DNA from: Actinacidiphila paucisporea
GTDB taxonomy: Bacteria; Actinomycetota; Actinomycetes; Streptomycetales; Streptomycetaceae
Reading direction: 5' to 3'
Length of the DNA stretch: 64,000 bases
Assembly (NCBI RefSeq): GCF_900142575.1
Contig: NZ_FRBI01000003.1
Span: 291,926 to 355,925, forward strand
Shown: one piece after another, positions 34,271-41,870 of the stretch
How positions within the stretch are numbered: the first letter of the stretch is position 1
Layout of the letters: each line of letters opens with the position of its first letter
The notes under the pieces: model-generated
Databases searched by the model: none
What the model saw: the letters and a program-made list of their open reading frames with translations, nothing else
What the model was told of the DNA's origin: nothing
Translations under genes and position numbers: made by a program

Positions 34271-34690
34271 ACGGACCTGGCCCAGGTCGCCGCGCAGTAC
34301 GCGGGATCGGGGACGACCGGCGGCACCACCACCGGAGGCACCACCACCGGAGGCACGACGACCGGCGGCACCACCGGGGGGACGACCGGCGCAACCTGCG
34401 CGGCCAGCATGCACATCGACACCCAGTGGGGCACCGGACTCGTCGCGACCGTGACCGTGACGGCGGGCGCCTCCCCCCTCACCGGATGGACCGACCGCTG
34501 GTCCTGGCCGGGCACCCAGACGGTGACCAGCAGCTGGAACGCGACCGTTTCCCAGAGCGGTGCAGCCGTGACGGCCAAGAACCTGTCGTACAACGGCTCC
34601 TTGGCAGCCTCGGCAGCGACGACCTTCGGCTTCCAGGCCGCCGCGAGCGGCTCGTTCAGCGTGCCGTCGCTGTCCTGCACACCCAACTGA
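34271..34690 (+). pseudogene. C-terminal fragment of a secreted CBM2 (cellulose/chitin-binding) protein
   Basis: In the frame ending at 34690 the sequence is TDLAQVAAQYAGSG, then a Gly-Thr linker, then CAASMHIDTQWGTGLVATVT and GASPLTGWTDRWSWPGTQTV, ending SGSFSVPSLSCTPN. This is a whole family-2 carbohydrate-binding module with its two terminal cysteines and exposed Trp residues. Its catalytic domain and signal peptide are gone; what precedes it is the LacI fragment. A typical parent would be a cellulase, chitinase or AA10 oxidase, commonly controlled by a neighbouring LacI repressor, which would explain why the two genes were adjacent before the deletion. Confidence 0.85.
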
Positions 34691-34714
34691 CCTTCCCCAC
34701 CTCATGAGACCGGC

Positions 34715-34756
34715 GGAACGCCCCACACCTGCTCGTGACCAGGTACGGGGCGTTCC
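34715..34756. terminator. Bidirectional hairpin terminator
   Basis: GGAACGCCCC (34715-34724) and GGGGCGTTCC (34747-34756) form a perfect 10-base stem after the CBM2 fragment and the convergent TetR gene. Confidence 0.75.
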
Positions 34757-34792
34757 CCTCTCCGGCGATCAGGGTCGGCCGGTGGGTCCGGG

Positions 34793-35401
34793 TCAGCCGC
34801 GCACCGCAGCCAGGCATTCGTCGTACAGGTCGATGATGTCGCCCCTGCCGTCGCTGGCGACCCACGTCATCGACGCGGCGTCCAGACACGCGAACGCCGT
34901 CGCGACCACCGCGCGCGCCCTCGGATCGGCGCTGCCGGCACGGGTGTCCATACGCGCCTCGACAAGCGGCAGCAGATCCTCCTGGAACCGCAGCCGCTTT
35001 TCGAGGTAACCGGCGCGCAGCGAGGCGGTGTTGTGCAGGAGGCGAAACCGCTCAAGGGCCTGTTCGCGGCTGTCGTGCAGGGCCAGTACGGCAGCGACCC
35101 CCGCGCGCAGGGCCTCCCAAACGCCGACGTCGGCCGGCTGTTCGCTGATCGTGTCCGTCAGGACCTGCCCGAACCGGTCCTGGCCGCCGCCGAGAAGGTC
35201 CTCCTTGGCACCGAAGTAGCGGAAGAGGGTGCGCTGGGAGACACCGGCCTCCCGAGCGATCTGGGCGACGGTCGTCTCGTCGTAGCCCTGCTCGGTGAAC
35301 AGGCGCAGGGCGGTCTCGAGGATCTCCCGGGTGGCCAGCTGCCGGGTCCGCTCCCACAGCGTGGCCGGCGCACCCGCCGCCGTCCTGGCTTCCTGCTTCA
35401 T
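34793..35401 (-). CDS. TetR-family transcriptional regulator
   Basis: 202 residues. ATREILETALRLFTEQGYDE, then TTVAQIAREAGVSQRTLFRY and FGAKEDLLGGG form the N-terminal HTH. The C-terminal domain (DVGVWEALRAGVAAVLALHD, ending DIIDLYDECLAAVRG) is of the MftR/AcrR-like kind. It is divergent from the SDR gene at 35574 and very likely represses it; the 172-base gap contains several TGGCAG half-sites, one pair forming a perfect palindrome at 35449-35463. ATG at 35401 was taken as the start. Confidence 0.9.
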   Translation of the reverse strand: MKQEARTAAGAPATLWERTRQLATREILETALRLFTEQGYDETTVAQIAREAGVSQRTLFRYFGAKEDLLGGGQDRFGQVLTDTISEQPADVGVWEALRAGVAAVLALHDSREQALERFRLLHNTASLRAGYLEKRLRFQEDLLPLVEARMDTRAGSADPRARAVVATAFACLDAASMTWVASDGRGDIIDLYDECLAAVRG

Positions 35402-35448
35402 ACGCCCAGGTTAGCTGAGGCCTGCCAGTCCGGCACTCATACGCAGTC

Positions 35449-35463
35449 TGGCAGTCGCTGCCA
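35449..35463. promoter_or_regulatory. Probable TetR operator TGGCAG-TCG-CTGCCA
   Basis: A perfect 6-3-6 palindrome between the divergent TetR and SDR genes. Further CTGCCA half-sites lie at 35422 and 35476, giving four half-sites within 60 bases. Confidence 0.65.
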
Positions 35464-35573
35464 TCATGTCGTACGCTGCCATAGGCGAGCACCGCTGACC
35501 GGAGCCGCCCACCGATCGCTCTCCGATCACCGTCAGCACGCAGAAAACCCGGAATCACGCAAAGGAACACCTC

Positions 35574-36287
35574 ATGTCCGCGCCCGCAGCATTGATCACC
35601 GGTGGAACCAGCGGCATCGGCAAGTCGACGGCTGAGCTGCTCCACTCCCGCGGCTATCGCGTCATGGTCACCGGAGTCAGAACCCTCGCCACCGCCGGAC
35701 TTCCCGACGGCATCACGGTCGTCCGGGCCGACGCACGATCCCTGCCGGACATCGAGCACGCGGTGGACCAGGCACACCGGCAGTTCGGCTCCCTGGACCT
35801 CCTGTTCCTCAACGCGGGCATCTCCCGCCCCGGTCCGATCGAGTCGACCGGCGAAGACGATTTCGACGCCCTGTTCGACATCAACGTCAAGGGCAACTTC
35901 TTCACCCTGCAAAAGGCGCTCCCACTCCTCAACGAGGGCGCCTCGGTCGTGTTCACCGTGGGCGCGGGCGAAGGGCTCGGAGCCGCCATGACAGCCGCCA
36001 AGGGCGCACTGCTGCCCCTCATGCGGTCCCTGTCGCTCGAACTCGCCCCCCGCCGCATCCGCGTCAACGCGGTCAGCCCCGGCCTGATCAACACCCCTGC
36101 CTACAGCAAGCTGGGGGTCTCTCCGGAGATGATCGACTCCTGGGCCGAGGGCGTCCCGCTCGGCCGCGTCGGCGCTCCCGCCGACATCGCCGAAGCCGTG
36201 GCCTTCCTCGCCTCGGACGCCGCCGGCTACATCACCGGCGACAACCTCGTCGTCTCCGGCGGCATGGGCGTCCACTCCCGCCCCTGA
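35574..36287 (+). CDS. SDR-family protein lacking the catalytic tyrosine
   Basis: 237 residues. The cofactor loop ALITGGTSGIGKSTAELLHS, LLFLNAGISRPGP and the late RRIRVNAVSPGLINTPAYSK are all classical SDR. Where the active site YxxxK should be, the protein reads GLGAAMTAAKGALLPLMRSL: Lys143 is present but Met139 stands in the Tyr place. The Ser region (VVFTVGAGEG) also lacks a clear Ser. The protein probably still binds NAD(P)H but may not catalyse the usual proton transfer, so it could be a sensor or use another residue. It is under probable control of the divergent TetR gene. Confidence 0.85.
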   Translation: MSAPAALITGGTSGIGKSTAELLHSRGYRVMVTGVRTLATAGLPDGITVVRADARSLPDIEHAVDQAHRQFGSLDLLFLNAGISRPGPIESTGEDDFDALFDINVKGNFFTLQKALPLLNEGASVVFTVGAGEGLGAAMTAAKGALLPLMRSLSLELAPRRIRVNAVSPGLINTPAYSKLGVSPEMIDSWAEGVPLGRVGAPADIAEAVAFLASDAAGYITGDNLVVSGGMGVHSRP

Positions 36288-36384
36288 CGAGCGCCCGGAC
36301 AGCAGTGCGCGAAGCCGGCGGGTGGTCGGGCAAGCGCGCCGGCCGGATTCCGCGTTCCGCACACCTCCAGGACGGCATGCCACC

Positions 36385-36831
36385 TCAGCCCGGCTGGCCC
36401 TGGGACCCCGCCTCAAGGGTCGCGCGGAGGGCGGCCAGGGTAGAGGCGATGCGGGTCAGGTCGTCAGCGGGAACGGTCGCGGTAAGGGCAGCGAGTTCGT
36501 TCTCGACCAGGGGGCGGGATGCGGCCAGCTGCTTCTCGCCCTCGGGTGTGAGGCGGAGGACGGACGAGCGGCGGTCCTGGGGGTGTGCGACCCGTACGCA
36601 CCAGCCCGCAGTGACCAGCCGGTCGACCGCCTTGCTGACGGCCCCCACGGTGATCGCGAGTTCACCGACGATGTCGAGCACGCGGCACCCGGGCACGCGG
36701 TCGATGATCTCCAGGAACTCGAACTGTCCTAGCCCCAGACCCTGTTCGGCGCGCAGTCGTGCGCTCACCACGTTGTAGAGGCGGGTCTCGACGCGGACGA
36801 GGTCGGTGAAGACCGGGGTGACGTGGCTCAC
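36385..36831 (-). CDS. MarR-family transcriptional regulator
   Basis: 148 residues. TDLVRVETRLYNVVSARLRA, LGQFEFLEIIDRVPGCRVLD, ELAITVGAVSKAVDRLVTAG and the wing HPQDRRSSVLRLTPEGEK give a full MarR winged helix. The frame is open to an ATG at 36861, but that codon overlaps a perfect palindrome. The GTG at 36831 has GGAGG 6 bases before it and is the better start. It is divergent from the alpha/beta hydrolase gene. Two long palindromes fill the gap, so it most likely represses itself and the hydrolase. Confidence 0.9.
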   Translation of the reverse strand: MSHVTPVFTDLVRVETRLYNVVSARLRAEQGLGLGQFEFLEIIDRVPGCRVLDIVGELAITVGAVSKAVDRLVTAGWCVRVAHPQDRRSSVLRLTPEGEKQLAASRPLVENELAALTATVPADDLTRIASTLAALRATLEAGSQGQPG

Positions 36832-36845
36832 AGCAACCTCCAGTA

Positions 36846-36913
36846 GATTCCCGGGAATCATCTTCCGTGGAATCCGGTTGGGCTCAGGTGGATGGATTCC
36901 CAGGAATCCATCC
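36846..36913. promoter_or_regulatory. MarR operators: two perfect palindromes built on GGAATC
   Basis: GATTCCCGGGAATC at 36846-36859 is a perfect 14-base palindrome. A 24-base palindrome lies at 36890-36913, with arms GGATGGATTCC and GGAATCCATCC around CA. A third, weaker TTCC-GT-GGAA site is at 36863-36872. All share the GGAATC half-site and lie between the divergent starts. Confidence 0.85.
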
Positions 36914-36940
36914 TCGCATCCCGACCCATGGAGGCCTCAC

Positions 36941-37855
36941 ATGTCACGACACCAGCGCGACGCCCTGGACGCCATGCTCCGATCCGCCCCTCGCAGCGAG
37001 ACGCCGCCCACCGTCGAGGAGCAGCGCAGCGGATTCGCCGCAGCTGTCGCCCGCCCCGCGCCGGAGGGCGTGGCCACCCGCAGGACCGTCCTGGGCGGGC
37101 GGCCGACCCTGGAGCTGGAGCCGGCCGAAGCGCACGGCCGCGGCCGGCTGCTCTACCTGCACGGCGGCGGCTACGTCATCGGCTCACCGGACACCCACGC
37201 AGGGCTGGTGGGTGAACTGGCCCGCCGCGCCGGGCTGCGAACGATGTCGGTGGATTACCGGCTGGCGCCCGAGCACCCTTTCCCCGCGGCCGTCGACGAC
37301 GGACTCGCCGCGTATCGCGAGCTGCTGGCGGCGGGCACCGACCCGCGGGACCTGGTGGTGGCCGGCGACTCCGCCGGCGGCGGCCTGAGCATCGCCACGC
37401 TGCTCGCGGCCCGGGAGGCCGGGCTGCCGCAACCGGCCGCCGTAGTCCTCTTCTCCCCCTGGGTCGACCTCACCCTCGCCGGGGACAGCATCCGGTCCAA
37501 GGACGGCGCCGACCCCATCTTCACCGAAGCCGACGTGCGCGCGTACGCCGACCTCTACGTCGGCGCAGGCGACCGGGCGCACCCCCTGGCCAGCCCGCTG
37601 TTCGCCGACCTCACCGGACTGCCCCCACTCCTCGTGCAGGTCGGGGCGAACGAGGTGCTGCTCGACGACGCGGTCCGGCTGGCCGGCCGCGCGGCCGCGG
37701 ACGACGTCGACGTCACCCTCGACGTCTCACCGGGCCTGCCCCACGTCTTCCAGCACCACTACGGCCGCCTCGACGAGGCGGACGCCGCACTCGACCGCGC
37801 CGCCCGCTTCCTCACCACCCACCTGACCGCCGCACCTCTCGAACCGACCCACTGA
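36941..37855 (+). CDS. Alpha/beta hydrolase, hormone-sensitive-lipase (HSL) family
   Basis: 304 residues. LLYLHGGGYVIGSPDTHAGL holds the HGGG oxyanion motif of the HSL family; DLVVAGDSAGGGLSIATLLA holds the nucleophile Ser in GDSAGG. The acid is expected near ADPIFTEADV to QVGANEVLLDDA (Asp in LLDD), and the His in SPGLPHVFQHHYG. Such enzymes split short acyl esters or lactones in the cytoplasm. ATG at 36941 has GGAGG 6 bases upstream. It is divergent from the MarR gene with shared palindromic operators, so it is probably induced by an ester-like or aromatic compound. Confidence 0.93.
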   Translation: MSRHQRDALDAMLRSAPRSETPPTVEEQRSGFAAAVARPAPEGVATRRTVLGGRPTLELEPAEAHGRGRLLYLHGGGYVIGSPDTHAGLVGELARRAGLRTMSVDYRLAPEHPFPAAVDDGLAAYRELLAAGTDPRDLVVAGDSAGGGLSIATLLAAREAGLPQPAAVVLFSPWVDLTLAGDSIRSKDGADPIFTEADVRAYADLYVGAGDRAHPLASPLFADLTGLPPLLVQVGANEVLLDDAVRLAGRAAADDVDVTLDVSPGLPHVFQHHYGRLDEADAALDRAARFLTTHLTAAPLEPTH

Positions 37856-38161
37856 AAGCTCGACCTCGCTCGGCCGCCGGGGACAGATCGCCCGGTTCTG
37901 ACCCGGCGCCTGCTCGCCGGACTCCGTGGCCTGCCTGCACGCGGGTCGAGGGTCAACCCCGGCCGACGAGCGAACCCATCCGGCGTGCCGCGGGCGTGAC
38001 TTGCGAACCTGCGACTGCGGCCAGACCCGCGGCGACCGCCGACCGCACGGGTCAACACACGTAAACCTCGCATTGGATGTCCGTTCACCTGTCCGTTCCC
38101 GACGGGACGTGCGCCGCACGCACGCTGCTGCGGCACGGGTCGAACTCATCGAGGAGACACA
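37856..38161. other. Intergenic region with possible promoter elements
   Basis: About 300 bases without a gene. The right part is the upstream region of the secreted phosphoesterase-like gene and includes the tandem 12-mers at 38078-38101. Confidence 0.5.
38078..38101 (+). promoter_or_regulatory. Tandem 12-mer resembling PHO-box units
   Basis: TGTCCGTTCACC is followed directly by TGTCCGTTCCCG, 60 bases before the phosphoesterase-like start. GTTCACC is the core of PhoP boxes in Streptomyces, but those repeat every 11 bases, not 12, so the match is only suggestive. Confidence 0.35.
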
Positions 38162-39352
38162 GTGAAAAGAAGGTCCTTCGCGGCCGTGGGCGTGGCCCTC
38201 GCGCTCAGCGTCATACCAGCCGCCACGACGGCCGACGCGAGCGACTTCGGGCACGGGACCCGGGCGCCGTTCACGCTCGCCGTGTACGGCGACGCTCCGT
38301 ACGGCACCTCCCCGACCGACACCTCCGAGTTCGACGCGACGCCGGCGTTCATTGCCAACGTCAACGCGGACCCGGACGTCAGCGGCGTGATCCATGTCGG
38401 TGACATCCATTCCGGCAAGCAGTACTGCACCGCCGCGTACGACCGGTCCGTCGCCGCCCTGTGGAAGACCTTCGCCGATCCGCTGGTCTACACCCCCGGC
38501 GACAACGAGTGGGCCGACTGCCACAAGGTCGCGGAGGGCGGCGGCACGTACAACCCGGCCACCGGGCAGATCGACCCCGTGCTCGACCCGGCCACCGGCA
38601 AGCCCGTGGACCACGCCTCCGGCAACCCGGTCGCGAACCTGGACCTGGTCCGCCAGTCCTTCTTCCCCAAGCCGGGCCACACCCTCGGCAGCGGGACGCT
38701 GCGCGTGCTGTCGCAGGCGCAGGTGCCCGACCGGGCACACCCCGAGGACGCCCGGTACGTGGAGAACGTGCTGTGGGTCAAGAACGGCACCCTGTTCGTG
38801 ACCGTCGACGTGCCCGGCGGCTCCAACAACGACGCCGACCCCTGGTACGGCGCGCCGACCGCCTCGCAGCAGCAGCTCGACGAGGCCGCCCACCGCACCG
38901 CGGCCGACGTGCGCTGGCTGGACACCGCCTTCGCGCTCGCCAAGGTCGGCGGCGTGTCCAGCGTCGTGGTCGCGACCCAGGCCGACATGTGGGACCTGGA
39001 CGGCAAGCCCGCCGCCCACGTGGCGAACTACGAGCCGGTCGTGTCCAGCCTGGCCAGGCACACCACCGCCTTCGGCAAGCCGGTGCTGCTGCTGGTCGGC
39101 GACTCGCACGTCTACCGCTCGGACGACCCGCTCGCCCAGGGCGCGCCCTGCACGGGCGACGCGGACGTCTGCGCCTACGACGCCTGGAACAGCCACCCGT
39201 CGTACGACGTCACGAACTTCCACCGCATCGTCGTGCACGGCAGCACCACCCCGCTGGAATGGCTGAAGCTGACCGTCACCCCGGGCGCCCACCGCCTGAC
39301 GACGGCCACCTCCTTCGGCCCGTTCACCTGGAGCCGCGTCACGGAGAACTGA
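38162..39352 (+). CDS. Secreted metallophosphoesterase-like protein
   Basis: 396 residues from a GTG with GAGGAG before it. The signal peptide is MKRRSFAAVGVALALSVIPA with cleavage near ATTADA. The mature protein has calcineurin-like motifs in order: LAVYGDAPYGT, VIHVGDIHSGKQYC, LVYTPGDNEWADCH (Gly-Asp-Asn replacing the usual GNH) and LLLVGDSHVYR (GDSH replacing GHTH). These point to a metal-dependent phosphoesterase fold with changed ligands, as in a family of secreted actinobacterial proteins of unknown substrate. A PHO-box-like repeat upstream would fit phosphate scavenging, but that is inference. It ends at a 23-base-stem terminator. Confidence 0.85.
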   Translation: MKRRSFAAVGVALALSVIPAATTADASDFGHGTRAPFTLAVYGDAPYGTSPTDTSEFDATPAFIANVNADPDVSGVIHVGDIHSGKQYCTAAYDRSVAALWKTFADPLVYTPGDNEWADCHKVAEGGGTYNPATGQIDPVLDPATGKPVDHASGNPVANLDLVRQSFFPKPGHTLGSGTLRVLSQAQVPDRAHPEDARYVENVLWVKNGTLFVTVDVPGGSNNDADPWYGAPTASQQQLDEAAHRTAADVRWLDTAFALAKVGGVSSVVVATQADMWDLDGKPAAHVANYEPVVSSLARHTTAFGKPVLLLVGDSHVYRSDDPLAQGAPCTGDADVCAYDAWNSHPSYDVTNFHRIVVHGSTTPLEWLKLTVTPGAHRLTTATSFGPFTWSRVTEN

Positions 39353-39373
39353 CGCCGACCGGCACCGAGCTCC

Positions 39374-39423
39374 CGCGAAGGAGCGGCCCGCCCACCGCTC
39401 GGTGGGCGGGCCGCTCCTTCGCG
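39374..39423. terminator. Bidirectional hairpin with a 23-base perfect stem
   Basis: Arms 39374-39396 and 39401-39423 are perfect inverse complements around a GCTC tetraloop. It lies between the convergent phosphoesterase-like and beta-helix genes. Confidence 0.92.
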
Positions 39424-39441
39424 GTTCGTGACCGCCTGGCG

Positions 39442-41766
39442 TCAGATGCTCTGCCGGCCGAAGTAGTCGATCACGATGTGCACGGTGCCCGAACTGCCGT
39501 TGTGGAAGACGACCTTGCCGTCCTTGCCCACCGGCACGATCACCTGGTTGGCCACTGTCTGCCCCTTGACCCAGTTGAGGTTCGAGGTCGCGGGGCGGGG
39601 CGTGCCGCTGGGGTAGGCGGTGAGCACGCCCGCGGCGGTGGGTGCGGTGACGGTGACGTTCAGCACGACCGCCGACATCGGTACGGGCCCCATCGGGACG
39701 GTCAGGTCCCCGCCCTGCGGGACGACCCCGGCCTTGCGCAGCGTCATGCCCTCGTCGAGGTAGGTGTCCTTGCGGGTGTCCATCAGGCGCCAGGGGCCTT
39801 CAGCCCGGTAGGAGTTCTTGCCGCTGGCTCCGTAGTAGCCGGCCAGGTCGGCGATGACGTCGGCCTTGCCGGTGCCGCCGTGCACGAAGAAGGAGACCTT
39901 GCCGTCGACGACCGGGACGGTCACGACATTGGGCACGACGGCGCCCGCGGTCCAGTTGACGTTGGACGCGGTCGGCGGGGTCTGGCCGTGCGGGTAGACG
40001 GTCAGCACGCCGCCGCTGGTGGTGTCCGCGACCGTGACGTTCAAGGTGACCGCCGTGACGCCGGTGGAGGGGACGCCGCCGACGCCGGCCACCTGGAGGT
40101 CGACGGTGTGCCCCAGCGTGACCGGGGCCCGCGCCGTGCCGATGCCCTTCCGGGTGTCGAGCAGCCGGGTGGGACCGGCGGGGCTGAACGGGCTGCCCTT
40201 GGCGCTGTAGTAGCCGGCCAGGTCGGCGACGACGTCCACGGTGCCGGCGACGCCGTTGGCGGAGAACGACACGGTGCCGTCCGCGCCGACCGGCACCGTC
40301 ACCAGGTTGGCGACGGTCCGGCCGGCCGCCCAGTTGAGGTTGGACGCGATCGGCTTGGCCTGGTCGTGCGGGTACACCGTCAGTACGCCGGAGCTGGTCG
40401 GCCGGGTGACGGTGACGTTCATCGTCACCGCCGTGACGCCGGTGGCCGGCACCCCCGTGATGTCCGAGAGCTTCAGGTTGACCGTGCCGCCGATCCGCAG
40501 CGGCGCGGCCGTCCCTCCCGTGCCCGTGCCGTCGCGGGTGTCGAGCACCCGGGTGGGTCCGGTGGGCGTGAACACACTGCCGAAGTCCTGGTACTCCTCG
40601 GCGCCGCGGTCGCGGAACCCGGAGCCCGTGCCGGTGTTGGGCACGAGCGGGTCGTCCTGGGCCGGCCAGCCCCATGCGTCGGCGTCGAGCAGGCCCGGCG
40701 CGTTCTCGTCGGCCGAGTCCACCCAGGCCGCGGTCCTGGGAGCGGTGCCCTTCCAGGGGATGGTGGGGTCCGAGACGAAGTCGTGGGCGCCCTGCCCCGA
40801 GGCGGCCGTGAACGCCGGCCGGGTGGTGTACGGCGTACCGGCCCACGCGTAGGCCGGGCCGCCGCTGGTCGGGCTGACGACGTTGTAGTCCACCCTGGTG
40901 TCCGCGGCGGCCTGCGCCGAGACCGAAATACCGGTGTCCTTCGATCCGGCGGGGCAGCGCAGGGTCGGGTAGTCCGAGTCATCGCCGGTGTCGATGACGT
41001 TGTTCTCGACCACCGCGCCCGTCGAGGCTCCGTCGAGGATGACGCCCCCACCGCAGTTGCTGGAGATGGTGTTGCCGACCACGGTGGTGCCGGGCGCCCC
41101 CGTGGCCACGATCTGGGGGTCGCTGCCGCCGGAGTTCGAGATGATGTCGTTCGTGGTGACGACGGTGTTGCTCGCGCCCTGCTCGATGACGACGGCGGGG
41201 CCTATGGGATTGAGTTCGGAACCACCGAAGGTCACCCGGTCCGACCCTGTCCCGACGCGAACGGCGGCGGTGCCGGCTCCCCCGCCCCAGGGGAAGGAGC
41301 CGATGACCGAGACGTCGGTGGCGTGGTCGAACAGGGCGGGCTCGTCCTCGTCGGAGACGAACTGGAAGCCCTTGATGCGGATGTGCTGCGCGCCGGAGAC
41401 CAGCAGCCCGTGCCCGGGGTGGCCCGCGTCGGACATGCCGACCACCGCCGAGCCGTCGTCGCTGGTGGCCCCGATGAAGGTGATGGGTGCCGCGGTGGTG
41501 CCCGACCGGGTCAGCGTGAGGTGCTCGCGGTAGTCGCCCACCGCGACGTGCACCGTCTGACCGGGCACAGCGGCGTCGGCCGCTGCCTGAACGCTGCAGT
41601 ACGGGGCGGTCTTCGTGCCGCTTCCCGAGTTCGTGCAGTGCGACACGGAGCTGTTGTTGACATAGAGGTCGGTGCCCATGGCATGCGCACTCGCCGTCCC
41701 GATCACGGGAACGGCGAGTCCGGCCAGGAACGCGGCGCCGAACACGGCTGCCTTACGAGTTCTGAT
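39442..41766 (-). CDS. Secreted right-handed beta-helix protein with three C-terminal DTR-type repeats
   Basis: About 774 residues. The signal is RTRKAAVFGAAFLAGLAVPV with cleavage near ASAHAMG. The N-terminal 330 residues are a parallel beta-helix (TVVTTNDIISNSGGSDPQIV, TVVGNTISSNCGGGVILDGA, AVVENNVIDTGDD), the fold of pectate lyases and phage tailspikes; the entry TAPYCSVQAAADAAVPGQTV is typical. The rest are three repeats of the kind seen in the 26264 gene (GPTRVLDTRDGT, VVADLAGYYSA). The first standard start is GTG at 41745, which would remove the positive charges. An ATC at 41766 stands 4 bases after a GGGGGGA site and gives a normal signal peptide. Likely an extracellular polysaccharide-binding or cleaving protein. 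Confidence 0.85.
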   Translation of the reverse strand: MRTRKAAVFGAAFLAGLAVPVIGTASAHAMGTDLYVNNSSVSHCTNSGSGTKTAPYCSVQAAADAAVPGQTVHVAVGDYREHLTLTRSGTTAAPITFIGATSDDGSAVVGMSDAGHPGHGLLVSGAQHIRIKGFQFVSDEDEPALFDHATDVSVIGSFPWGGGAGTAAVRVGTGSDRVTFGGSELNPIGPAVVIEQGASNTVVTTNDIISNSGGSDPQIVATGAPGTTVVGNTISSNCGGGVILDGASTGAVVENNVIDTGDDSDYPTLRCPAGSKDTGISVSAQAAADTRVDYNVVSPTSGGPAYAWAGTPYTTRPAFTAASGQGAHDFVSDPTIPWKGTAPRTAAWVDSADENAPGLLDADAWGWPAQDDPLVPNTGTGSGFRDRGAEEYQDFGSVFTPTGPTRVLDTRDGTGTGGTAAPLRIGGTVNLKLSDITGVPATGVTAVTMNVTVTRPTSSGVLTVYPHDQAKPIASNLNWAAGRTVANLVTVPVGADGTVSFSANGVAGTVDVVADLAGYYSAKGSPFSPAGPTRLLDTRKGIGTARAPVTLGHTVDLQVAGVGGVPSTGVTAVTLNVTVADTTSGGVLTVYPHGQTPPTASNVNWTAGAVVPNVVTVPVVDGKVSFFVHGGTGKADVIADLAGYYGASGKNSYRAEGPWRLMDTRKDTYLDEGMTLRKAGVVPQGGDLTVPMGPVPMSAVVLNVTVTAPTAAGVLTAYPSGTPRPATSNLNWVKGQTVANQVIVPVGKDGKVVFHNGSSGTVHIVIDYFGRQSI

Positions 41767-41870
41767 GAGTCCCCCCAGGGATCACGGCGGAATCGACTCC
41801 CCCGTCCGCGCAGGAGGTCCCGCCTCCATCCTGCGCCCGCCGGATCATCGCACACACCATGCGCCCGAGG

